From Phytophthora hibernalis (taxonomy: Eukaryota; Oomycota; Peronosporomycetes; Peronosporales; Peronosporaceae), in NCBI GenBank assembly GCA_012656075.1, contig JAAKBF010000378.1:558001-622000 (forward strand): DNA of 64,000 nucleotides, read 5' to 3'. Position 1 is the first letter of the stretch; the number at the start of each line of letters is the position of its first letter. The position numbers were made by a program, and so were the translations under genes. The notes beneath the pieces are model-generated. The model made no database searches. It was given only the letters and a program-made list of their open reading frames with translations, and had not been told where the DNA came from. Positions 11,602-23,172 of the stretch are shown piece after piece.

Positions 11602-11946
11602 TCATGCGACCGACGCCTTCTGGCAAGCCAACTGAAACTCGTTCTTCTGCGCCGGAGTCATCTCGCTCTGCACAGTCTGCAGGACATCAGACAAACCGCT
11701 GCCCCGCAGCGACTTGGAGCACTGCAGGTGATACCACTCCATGAGCATGAAGCCCTCGACGTGGATAAACATGAGACCGAGCTGCCACTCGCCCTTGGTG
11801 ATGCACTTGGAACACACCTGGCATGTGGTGGTGGCGATGGGCGCCACGCGGGCCACGGCCTGGTCGCAGCGGCTCCAGGAGTTACTAGAGCGTGGACTTG
11901 TGCCCGGTGGCGGCACCTGCGGGAGCTGGTCCATTTCGGTCGCCAT
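11602..11946 (-). CDS. Single PARP-type zinc-finger protein, copy 2 (intact)
   Basis: An intact 114-residue protein from an ATG at 11946. Residues 1-38 are Ser/Pro/Thr-rich. The zinc finger follows (CQVCSKCITKGEWQLG, then EWYHLQC), with the aromatic/basic pattern of PARP-type fingers. A short helical tail (SEMTPAQKNEFQLACQ) ends the protein. No catalytic PARP domain is present, so a stand-alone DNA-break or nick-binding adaptor is the natural guess, by family knowledge only. The same frame remains open upstream to 12228, so a longer N-terminus with a different start is possible; the conserved start shared with copy 1 argues for 11946. Confidence 0.8.
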   Translation of the reverse strand: MATEMDQLPQVPPPGTSPRSSNSWSRCDQAVARVAPIATTTCQVCSKCITKGEWQLGLMFIHVEGFMLMEWYHLQCSKSLRGSGLSDVLQTVQSEMTPAQKNEFQLACQKASVA

Positions 11947-12459
11947 CCTGGGTTGTGTGGGGTTTTGTTGGTGCTGTGCGTGTGAATAACAGTCGAGACG
12001 AGACTGCAATGGGTTGGTTGCGTGTTGGCAGACAAGACTTGCGGGTGACTTAACGGAGCTTGCGACGTCGGAGGCGAATCCGAAAGTGCAGATGGGGCCC
12101 TGGGCGTGAACGGAGACGACTGCAACTATGGCGAGCGGAGAAGGCGCGAACGAAAGTGATCGTCGAGCGTGTTCGGCTTCTGTCTTTTCAGCGGTTTCCG
12201 GGGTGGTGGCTGCTTCTGCGGATGGCACGGACTTCTTCTGGAGCTCTGCGTCCCTGATGGTACAAGTGCGAATGCGCTGCTCCAGCGGATCCCCAGCAGC
12301 TCTGGAGCAGTGACAGTCGCAGCCGTTTCTGCTCCGACGCTCGCCGTTAAAAATGGCGATCGTCCAGTTGCACGACGACGAGACGACTGCACCGACTTAG
12401 CCAAATCTGGTGTCGTATCCGGATAGGGTGTGCGGACTCCCCAGAATGTGGAGGCAGCG

Positions 12460-12499
12460 GAGACCGCCCTAGCATATTAAAATATGATGGGGCGGTCTC
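12460..12499. repeat. Perfect inverted repeat (10-bp outer arms plus CATAT/ATATG inner arms)
   Basis: GAGACCGCCC at 12460-12469 is the exact reverse complement of GGGCGGTCTC at 12490-12499. Inside, CATAT (12473-12477) pairs with ATATG (12482-12486). The whole could form a cruciform or RNA hairpin of about 40 bases. It lies in a gene-free stretch; no function is assigned. Confidence 0.75.
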
Positions 12500-14046
12500 A
12501 AAATAAGGCCAACGCCAGGACGCAGCAATCCAGAGGTCAAGCTGCCGCGAGTGGCGCGAACGAACGAGTACATGTATCGCAGCGATAGTACGCTTGATTT
12601 ATTTGTAACTTCCAACGTTCGTGGCGCCGCCGACAGTTTATTCGGCGGAGCCAGGTCGGAGCGGCCCAGCTGGCCCAGCGCCGTCCAGTTTGCACCGCGC
12701 CGGAGCCCGAGCGCTGCCCGCTCTCCGCCCCGAGGGCTGGGTGTGCTTGGCCCGATGCACGCTTGAAGGATGACCCGGCTTGACATGCGCGCGCGCAAAT
12801 TTTGGTCCTGCAAGCGCCGAGCACCAGTGGCTTGGTCCGATCCCCGAAATCGATCCTCGCACACATTATGATGCACGAAACTTTTTCGGCGGGCTCCGCC
12901 TTGCTGGCTGCAGACAACGCACGAAAGTGTTGAATTCATTTGTTGATCGACGGTGGTGGGGGCGACCGCAAGCGCCGTGTGACACGAAGTATGTTGGTCT
13001 TGTGACCATGTGCGGCTGCTGGTTTATTTACCAGGCGTCCTATACCGGTAATATCATATTTTGATACAGCCTACATTTTACATGTACCGGTAAGGGATTT
13101 GAGAGTGCCTCTAAAAGTTAATAGGCAAGTGTTGAACCCTGCATATCATATCGCTGTTTGGTCCTTGTTCGACTCAAAAGCACTTTCCCGTACCGGTACA
13201 TGTGCACTTTGCTTGGCACTTCTGTCATGGAGACGAGCAGAGACACGGCCGATGGAGACGAGTACGGCGCCAACGTGGCGTTGCGCTGTATAATGCCGCC
13301 AAGTTTGATTGCCGTGTGAACTTTCGCCGATCAATTTTTTATTCAAAACCCCTCCTGCACGTAAAAGTCTTAGACGAGTGATCTACATGTATTAATACCG
13401 GTACATGTCATGCCTATCAAATTTTGCCCGTGATCTGCCACGACGACGGCGCGATGGGCTTTCCGCCTAGCTTCATGGTCTTACAGGGACTGTTACCCGT
13501 TGACTACGGGTCGTAGAGCCCTGGCATGGACGCCAGGTGGCTCGTGCGTTGATCAAAGCGGTAACGGATGAATGGCTTGCAGCTCGATGACCAGCGGATA
13601 TGGAGCGGCGGTCTCTGCAATGGAGCGACGATACGCATGGATCGCATCGTCGAATAAGTGGCTACAGGTTCCACCAACAGATCCTTCAATCCAGATGCGA
13701 AAGTTTGGGTAGAAGACAGCTTCAGCGCCTTTTGAGCTGAGTTTGCGATTCCCGCAGCCCACATTCTAGTCCCAAATTCCAAACCAGATCTGGTGGAGGG
13801 CAAGTGAGAGCGTCGTTCGTCCATCTCGCATCGCGTCACGCTCGCCACGGCACTGCACAGCTTCACATGTCAACGTAAATTTGCAATTTGTTTTTCTTTA
13901 TCAATCTTCACCTCACAAGCACCCCCTGTTCTTTCCTTCCCTGCCAAGCAGAAATCACTCCGGCCCGCGAACAACAAGTCCGTGTGACCGGGACGAATGG
14001 CAAAAAGCTACATAATGTTACTCTCCCTCCCGGCGAGTTCGCTCGC
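12500..14046. other. Gene-poor region with repeated ACATGTACCGGTA motif
   Basis: No gene is supported. The palindromic core TACCGGTA appears near 13041, 13085, 13190 and 13397. In three of these it is joined to ACATG or CATGT, once in one orientation and twice in the other. Open frames at 12469-12939 (-) and 13504-13866 (-) lack ATG starts and recognisable motifs. The region between 13870 and 14046 is presumably downstream sequence of the deubiquitinase gene. Confidence 0.4.
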
Positions 14047-17000
14047 TTACATGAAGTCGTCTGTGCCGCTGCCGTCTTCCTGCGTGTCCAAGTGCACTGC
14101 TCGGAAGCGTTCGTTGCTGTCGCGGATCTCGTCCTCGCTGTCGTCGTATTCCACCGTCTCCGCGTCCGCATCCACGTCCACAGTCTCCACGACCATGTCG
14201 GAGGAAGGTGCGGTCGGAGCACTCGAGCCCTCCTCGTGTTCGGGGAAGCCACTTTCCGCCATGTACCCACCGACAGAGTCGGACGCATCAGCCGCGTCCC
14301 CTTCACCGTCCAGCGCCGCCACAGTAGAGCTGTGGAGGCGCACCGTCGGCACGGGCGGCTTGGCCTTCTCGTTCTTCACCCACACCTTCCAGCCATCTAC
14401 TGGCGGAGCCTCGTCATCAATGTGCGACTGCACAAAGTAGAAATCCTCGTCCGACATCGTCCCCAGTAGATTTTTGTTCGGCGAGTAGGAAATGTACCAG
14501 CGACGCGCCTTGCTGGGCATGCAACAGCGAAATAGCGTGTACTCGATGTCGCTTTTCACGCAAGCGTACGTCAAACAGTTGTCGTGGATGTGAGACGTGC
14601 TAACGTACACCCCATTCACATTGGCATATCCAGCACCTTCCACCATATAGCGTCGCTGCTCCTCCTGGTAGGGAGTGCTCAGCGCCTCACCCAACCGCCA
14701 CAGCATCTCTAGCTTAGCCGGTTCTCGTCGCAAGAGCGCCAGACGTCCACCCAAGCTGGGCTGCAGCGACTCGAGGCGTAACCATTCATAGAGCCACTCC
14801 CACTCACTGCGGTGCTCTGACAACCACGCGCTTACAGCAGGTACTCGTGCACGCAGCTCGAGTACGAGAACCAGTTGCCGATATACGAACAGAGGGACGT
14901 GTGTCGTGTTCACGTAGCGCGATCGCAAGTTTTCTCGACTGCGTGCAGAGCTAAGCAAGCCGTAGTCGGTGTGAACCAGCGCCAACTCCACAAGTCCCTT
15001 CTGGTAATCACACTCATAGCCTAGTACGCGCTGCACCGCCAACGCACACGCATCTACAACAGACTGCCCCTTCCATCCCGTCTCGGTGCTCTGCAAGCAG
15101 TGCAGAAGAGCACGTAACAGACGTGTAGACGTCTCGCAGTCTCCCAAACTCAGCCGTAGTAACAGCTCACACGTAGTTTCTGCCTCCTCCTCGAGCGCCG
15201 AATCAAAGAATACATCGTTGAGCAGAGCACTCCGGCTCAACGGGCATATACTCGAGCACCTGGGCTGCGGTAGGCAGTTCTCCACTCGTCAAAGAGTATC
15301 TCTGGAGGTTCTCGCTAAAGCCAAATGCACGTAGATCTTGTAACACTGACTTAGACGATGATGCCGCCAAATCCGTATAGTACAGCATGAAGCCATCGAG
15401 CTCTACACGTGAAGCCGTTGCAACAGACTCATCCTTCACTGTGTTAGCACTCGGTGTGCCATACTTGACTACCATGCTTCGAGCCTGCAGCTCAACTGCA
15501 GGGCTGCTTGTTGCACTGCTGAGCGAAACGGAGAAGAACTGTTTTAGCTCATCAAGCCCCAAGCCAAGGTTGCCATCCGCGCCCCCAGTGTCTTATAGTC
15601 CTCGAAGATTTCGGTCAGAGCGTGCTCAGCCTTCTCTGATAGAACTGTACGGTGCGGATACTGTGTGCTACTCTCCGTGAGCAAGGGTTCGGTCGTGCGC
15701 CTCGGTAACCCCAGGATTGCAATAACAGCCTCCAGTAAATATTGATAGTCCGGAGATGCGTATCGTGAAGCTGTTGGTTGTAGTGTCGATGAAGGGAATG
15801 CATCCTTCAGTGCGCTCGGGCCACGATCGCACAGGAAGAAGTTAATCAAGCGTGCAATCATCTCGAGTTGTTGCAGCTGAGTGCGCGCCGTGGCGCTGAT
15901 CTCCGCGCAGTTGCGCAAGAGCATGAAGCACTCCTCCAAATGAGATTGCTGCATAGTAGACGTTTGATCTAGGAAACAAGCAATAGTCTCCAAAAGGCGT
16001 GGATTACTGTTGTGTCAGCTAACGCAGCGGCTTCAGCACCTTCCTTGCCCAAAACACTTTGCTCATCCTTGCGGTGCGCCTCGTAGGCGGTAAGTGCTCG
16101 CGACACCAGGTGCACAAAGGATTGACGAGCGATCGAGTCAGGGCATTCAAATAGTAATCCACGCAGCCACATAATACGCTTTGACGTTGACAGTGCCGAG
16201 AAAACGCGCGCAGATAGCCTTGGATCTTGTGAACTTCGACGCCAGCATGGTAATCCATCGTGCAATTCCATGCTTTTCACGCGAGTGCAGCAATACACTC
16301 AGCACAAATTCGACTCCAATTTCAGTCAGTGTCATCTGGATCTCTTCGTCAGCTCGAAGTGCAGGCACTGCGACCGCTACTGGCACGGCTGGGGGAGCTG
16401 CAGAATCATTCGAGTGGGGCGAAGGCGACAGGGCCATGGGCACGGCCACTTCTGTCGATGCGGGGTTGTCTTTAATATACTGAGACTGTACCATCTCGCG
16501 CAGAAATTCGTGGAATTCGACGTCGAACAGGTAAGAATTTTGAAGAAACGTCTCGTTGGACTTCCACACTTCTCCTTCGTACTCGCAGCGATCTTCGTCC
16601 GAGCAGCAGCAACATCAACTGATGTTTCAGGCCCAGTCTCACTCTTACTCACCTCGGGCTCGACGGGGATAACCTTCTCGTAAAGAGCATCAGCGCGTTG
16701 CTGAATACCTCCATCTCCATCGAGTTGTTTGAGCCGTGCCATGAGCGTCTCTGCATTCCTCCAAAACACTCTGCCTCAATGTTAGTGGGGTCAAAGGGGG
16801 TCACATCTTCGTCGTCATACTTGAACCACTTTTCAGACATGTGATCGTAAATGAACGAGTAGTAGTGACCCCCTGGGCTACGCCAGAGTGTACCAAAACA
16901 CCCTTTAGACGGTATTCGTAGTTAGGGTCCAACTTGGTTTTGCATTTGTCGTCATCTCCACCACTGCTGTCACCGGATGCGCTGCATGGAGACGCCGATG

Positions 17001-20000
17001 TTGCCAGTTTACTGCTTGACCTAGGCGATGAAGATGTTTGAATCACAGAATCACCATTTACATCTGCCATAAATTCATCGGAGTCGCTTGAGTCGTCCGA
17101 GGCCATATCTTCGTCAGTAGATGTTTCTTCGCGTTCTTGCTGCAAATTAGAGCGAGCTTCTTGCTCTTCGATGCCCGCCTTGGTGTACGGTTTCATACTC
17201 AAACGCATGGGGAATGAACAACGATTGTTTAACTTCACCGTTTCAAACGTTGTATAGTCCAGATCAAATCGCTTTAGGTGGAGAATCAACAAATTTGGCA
17301 GCGACCCAAAGCAAGTGCGCCGTACAGCAGCCTTCTTTGTAGCGCAGAGCTCGCATTCCACCTTGTTATCACCGTCCATGAGCTCCCCTTCAACAAATGC
17401 GGAGAGTGATTCTTCGATGCTTTCTTTTCCGCGAATCTGCAACTCTAAGCGAATAAACGGTTCTTCACGTTCATAGCGATGGCCACAGTCCTTCGGAAGT
17501 TTTTGGGAAATGAGTTTCCCTCCGAGCACATCCTGAAGACACCTTGTGCCTTGTGGCGTCGTTTTAAGACCAGTCTCTAGGCGGTCCAACAGCTTATCGC
17601 AGAATTCTGTGGCATCGTTCTGCTGGTATACAGAAAACTCCAAGTTTAAGCACGTACATGAGTCCACGAATGCCTTCGGATTGAAGTAACGCATCTCACT
17701 GTCACGCAGGTAGCAGAACGTGCGCTGGAGTTGACGAAGAACTTCCAACGTCGCGTCGGTGCCCGTTAACTCTGGTTGCAGAATAACGTAGCGTCCGTTT
17801 TCGTTTCCAGGTCGCCCTCTGCAAGTACGAAACTGGCTTCACCACCATTCTCGAATTGCACCGTGTGTTGGCCTAAACCTTCGTTGTATCCCACAACGTT
17901 TGCTTCGTACACCCGACCTCCTACGCACTCCAACGCAACACGGCACCCTACCAAGCGCTCTGGGAAATTTTCAGCCTCTGCTTTTGTAGGTTCTTGGGGA
18001 ATGGGGCGCGGTGCTACCTTAGCACCAAGCAAGCCTTGGCGCAGCGTTGGGTGCATGAAAAGCTGCTGTAGGAAGGAGTTCATGTAGCACGAGCAGCCCT
18101 GATTTTTGAGTCCAACGTGCTCGCCATTGCCACGCGTTTCAATGTTATTTTCTTGGCCCCACTTAAATCGCAGCGCATCGCTTTGAGTAAACAGCTTGGT
18201 CAAGCGACCTTGCAAATCATGTAAAATACTGGCGTCCGAAGAAATGGCACTCGCTAGCAGTTTGAATGCCGGGCGTCGCGTCTCGAGCGACACGCACAGC
18301 GGGCAGCGGCGACGATCCTCCGAAGGTAGAGTGAATAAACACTCTTCGTAGACGACGTCCACAATGTCATGCGCAATTTTGGATCGCACATCGACGTGTA
18401 CCACCAGCACTTCTCGCAAAACTCCAAGAATCCAATCAGCACTTCGCCTGACCGCTCGTTGCAGGCTAAGAATTTGCTTGAGAAGCCACGACGCAACTTA
18501 GCCACAACAGCTTGCGCCAATCTTTGACAATAGGAGGATGTGTTTCCACCCTCTAGACGCGCCAAAGCGCAGAGCATGCGTGTGTATTGGTCGCACGGTG
18601 CAGTCACGTTTTCAATACGATTGATCGACTGGGTACACTCCTCAAATACCACTTCAGCGGCAGCGTCAGAAGCATTGCATACTGATTCCAACGAAGACAG
18701 CCACTGGTCTCGTACCTGCTCCGATTCAAACTGCGTAAAAATATTGACAATGATGGTGCGTGGCTCCAACGCCCTAATATACTTGGCCGCAGCATCATGC
18801 GCAATCGACACGATTGACTGTACAGTCTTGACAGCATCAATCAAAATGCGGTACGCCGTCTTCTTGGTCGGGGTTTTCTCCTCGACGCGGGAATACTCTG
18901 AAACCACAAGCTCCGCAATCTTCAGTACTAGTTGGTCATAACGACTCTGCTCCACAATATTTTTGCTCTAGAGAGTTCGGTACTCTTGCCAGCTTCGTGA
19001 TCGGCGGTCACTGAGTCGCTACCAGAAAGCACCTCAGTCGGAATGTCTCCGTTGGAGGTAGCCGAATACAACCCGTTGTTATGGCCCGAGTCAAAAGGCA
19101 AAACTTCAGGATACGGAGAGCCACAGCCGCACCTTCGTTGAAAGAGCTCTCATGGAAGTTTGCGTTAATAAAATATGATAGTACTTCGTGGAACCCACCA
19201 CCAGAAATGAAGCGCTGGAGGTAAGTCTGCGAAAATGAGATCTTAGCGACGTCTGAAGGGAGCAACAACGCATCCATAATTTGCAACGTGTAAATAGCTT
19301 GGTGGGAAGATATTCCTTTCACCAACGATGACCAATCCGGTTTGCTTCCTCCATTAACGGGCTCATCTGATGGGGAGTTCATATTCACATCTCCGCCACT
19401 CGTCTCGGTCACACCAATGCTGTAAACCCGGCTCAGGAGTTCTTCACTTGTAGGGATCTGTTTCAAAAAGGCCCACAGCAATTCGTGGACAGAGTGTCCT
19501 TCCACAATGTCGAGCACGCGGAACAGAATTTCAAAGTACGAGGCATCACGAGCAATCACAATACCAGGATGGTGTTGGGGTGATGAGGAAGAAGAGGACA
19601 CATCTTTGCCTGCCGAAGTCATCACTTGATCTTGGTTGATCAAGTTGGGACTAGAGCGTTGCACAACCGAGTTGAACATTAGCACCCGAAGTTCACTGGA
19701 TTCCGTGATCTGCAAGTCAGCAAGAGTCTTTTGATCACCAGTGATCGCTGAGCCAGACGAGAGGATCTTTGTCTGCTGCATTGGATGGTCCACGAGCTTT
19801 TCGATTTGCTTGCGGAAAAGCATCAACATCTGGTTGGAGTATGCCGATACCTGCATGTTTCGCACCGCGTTGTCATGGGTTGCAGCAGCCGACGTAGTAC
19901 CCGACGCACCACTTGCTATCCCGCTCGCATTGGAGGAAGGAATCCGCTGAGCTATGACCTTTATAGTGAAATACGCACCCCGCCCGCTCAGACCATGTGG

Positions 20001-22890
20001 AACAAATGCCTGCTTCTTACGGGCACCAGATACCAGGCCAGTGAGCAAACTGGAGCATTGCTGCACTAACTTTAGTGAGTCCGGCAAGCTGTCATTTACA
20101 GTCGACAACTGCTTAAATACTCGCGCCAGGAAATCTTTTACACCTTCATCTGATTCGCTGTCGCCCTCATGACACAGCTCGTCGGATGATCGCTCATACA
20201 CACGAAGCAACTCACGCGTAGCCATTTCAGCGACTTCAATAGGAGCTTCAAACGCAATACGCCACAGAGCATCCATACCAAGCAGATTTAGTGAATTGGT
20301 TTTCGTAGAATCCTCAATGCGCTGCATCAATTTCTGTTGCGCATTAAGGCCCACGAAGTAGGTGTTGAAGCATCTGTAGCCCATGCATCCAAGTGTTCGG
20401 AAATCGGTTTGGTTGCACAAGAGCTCGTTGAAAACGTAGAAGCACACCTCTACGTTAAAGGCCGAGCTAATCGATCCACCAACAGTGCTCATGCCACCAG
20501 GTGCTGTTCCAGCCGGTTGGTGACTGCGCATGCTTGTCTGGTTGAAAAAATCAAGCAGAATTCGCGTTCAGCAGGTGAGGACGACAACACTTGCCACAGG
20601 CGTTCAATTTGCGGAATTGAGAGCTCCAGCTTAGGGACTTCACGTGGATGTAGTGAATCAGTTCTAGGCGGTGGCCGATGGCAGTGCGATAGCTTGAGGA
20701 CTGCTTATCTGAACTTCGTGCCACAAATGTAGCGAGTTCATCGAACAGCAAGCTCACCAAGCCGTGCTCAGAATTCAGCGATTCCACTACGGATGCTTGA
20801 TCCAGTCGATATGAGTCGATCAAAAACTTTAGCAGCTCCAAAGACTTGGAGGCGGTACAATCCTTGTTGGATAGCTCCGCCGACGTAACAGATGTACCTA
20901 TGCCAGTGCTGCTTGGTGCAGGTGGAATAGTTGCAGAGGACGGAGGGGTAACAGAATCTGGCGCCGAGGTCGATAACGAGCAAGACTTTTTAATACCGTC
21001 AATACATTCGTTCAAAAATGCCTTTCGCAGTAGCTCGCCAAATTCACTCCGCAGTCCTTCTTGGAAGAAATCACGCAAACTCCTACTCAGTCGAATGTTT
21101 GCAATACTGCAGTGCATTTGAATCGACCAGAGCAGCTGCAAGATTGCTGTCGTGACGTTTACGTTGCGCTCCATAAGAAAGCTCGGGAATTTGTCGCTAG
21201 TCGCTGTAAGAATGAAATCAGCTCCGGAAAAGGTTCGCTGTTTTCCAGACTTCGCAATAACGAGGCGTGAATACTTTCCACCAGGTGCAATAACAGCTCA
21301 TTCGATAAAAATGGCACCGTGGCGATCAATAGGTTGTGGATCTCATGAACCAGCGTCTGGTCTTTCTGGATACATGACTGCCAAATCACATCGATGGAGT
21401 GTGTATCCAATTTGTTGGATTCCGCCAGGAACTTGACCAGCAACGCACTGCGCGACACAATCTCACGATGGATTCGGTCGCCAAAAATTTCCTCAAGAAT
21501 ATTCTTCTCCATCACCCACGTGCTCAATATATAATCCAATCGCGTATGATCCTCATCACCGTTTTCGTGGACACTTTCCGCGATCAGTTCAGGTGCAGGG
21601 GCCTCTCCCTTCCCCGTCGGGATCCAATTGTGCGTTGGTGGCATGTACTCTTCGTACTGTGACTGGTGCTGGTAATAATCAATGTCCTGGTCTGATCCGG
21701 GCTGCATCTTGTCAGCCTCCGAGATAAACCACCACTTCAAACCACTTTTCATGGTGCAGCAGAAGAGTGTGAACACCTGGCCTGTTTCTTGCTGTCGGAA
21801 AACGTACGTTGCTGATGTCGAGTTAGCCTTCAGATGGTACACGCCATTAACGGCAGCAGTGCCAGCGTTCCGAATCAAGTATTGGGGCGGAAATGCGCGT
21901 GATGCTCGTGCACAATTGACGATCTGGTTGATCTGCTCTAGACCGAAAAGTCGCAGAGGCAAGGAAGTCGATTCCACGTACCTCTCGGTGATATCGAGCC
22001 ACAGCGCATTAATAGCCTCCGACGAAACGATCCCTGCGTCCACAAGCCTCCGAATGATGGCAATCACGGCTCCCACCGCGTCACTCGACTCCTTCTTCAG
22101 CACCGAGTCCGAGATCTTGGTAAAGTACGTCATGATGAGCACGGAAATCTTCGTGCAGATGCTTTCCGGCACCGACGTGCGGAACTCCAGCAGCGCCTGC
22201 AGGAGGACCCGAATGTCCTCGCTGTCCATGGCCGCTTCCAAGTCGTCGCCTTCGCGGTGGTTCTGCATCAGCAGCTCCAGCGTGCTCAGCAGCAGGTGGA
22301 ACCCCTTGAGCTCGCAGAATGCCTCGATGCAATGCGCGCGCACCTCGGGTGAGCCGGGCACTTTGTTCCAGTAGCTGCCGATCATGGCCGACGTGCGCAG
22401 GTCTTTGTAGAACGTCTTCTTCTTGCTCAGCAGCATGGTCAGCACAGGTAGCGCCTGGAAGTACTTGCCGGCCTTGAGCTGCGCGACGACGAGCGGCACC
22501 GCCAGCGCCAGACACTGCGTCACGCACGACTTTTCAAACGACCCGATCTTGCTCGCACTGCAAGAAACCATAGACAATCACAGTCAGCGCCCCAGCATGA
22601 GTCGACAGAAAAGAAAAACAACGGCAGCAGCCCACGCACTGCTGGTCCAGCATGATGCTGACGATCTTAGCGAAGGCGTCGTCCAGGAAGGCCTGACTCT
22701 CGGGCCGGTCGGCGTGCGCCAGGGCCGAGTTGAGCACCTTGACGGCGTTCTGCCAGCCCACCGTGGACTTGAGGCGCAGGTCGTCCTGCACCACGTGGAA
22801 GAGATCGAGCTCGTCGTCCTGCATGGCGGCGTCCTGGCTCTTCTTGCGCCGCTTCTGGCCGTCCTGGTCCTGGGCGGTGGCGCGCTCCAT
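14047..22890 (-). CDS. Giant ubiquitin-specific protease (USP9X/USP24/USP34 class)
   Basis: A cysteine protease that removes ubiquitin from proteins. Likely start ATG 22890, intron 22558-22639, total about 2,900 codons. A long helical N-terminal region (22.9-18.4 kb) precedes the peptidase C19 core. The Cys box is GLKNQGCSCYMNSFLQQLF (catalytic Cys at 18087-18089). Then come zinc-binding CxxC pairs (KVECELCATKK), LLILHLKRFDL, and the His box GGHYYSF near 16865. A helical C-terminal region and an acidic tail end at 14047. A Tudor-like stretch interrupts the core at about 17820-17955. Two copies of an A-x-VNGVY module lie at about 21590-21900 and 14340-14650. The frame changes roughly every 0.3-1.5 kb (for example near 20540, 18960, 17755, 16870, 15550 and 15240), by both +1 and -1, each time resuming in sequence that fits. 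I read this as one functional gene with sequence errors. Confidence 0.88.
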
Positions 22891-23172
22891 GGACCGGACG
22901 TGCAGCTTTTTCTTCTCCTGCGGGCGCTGCGCGGGCTCGGTATCGTGCACGCGGGGCGCGAGACGAGCTCCCTGCTTGGCGTGTACTTGCGGCGCTGTCT
23001 CTTGCTGGCCCTCGTCGCCTGCCTGTAGGAAATGCGGAAGGGCGAAAGCTTTCTTTCTCCCCACGGGCGCGCGATCTGTCGTGGCTGCGATCTTGCTGGG
23101 CGTTTCGTTCTGTCTATATGCGCTTTTTTGTCGGGCCTTTGATTTTGTCACTTTGTATCCATCCACTTTCCG
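22891..23172. promoter_or_regulatory. Divergent promoter region between deubiquitinase and LRR gene
   Basis: About 280 bp lie between the two head-to-head ATGs (22890 minus and 23173 plus). It must hold both promoters and 5' UTRs. I see no clear core element; the minus-strand frame stays open here, so the deubiquitinase start could lie further upstream. Confidence 0.45.

Noticed and set aside
13504..13866. Minus-strand frame of 120 residues
   Set aside because: Begins with GTG rather than ATG and shows no motif; probably chance.
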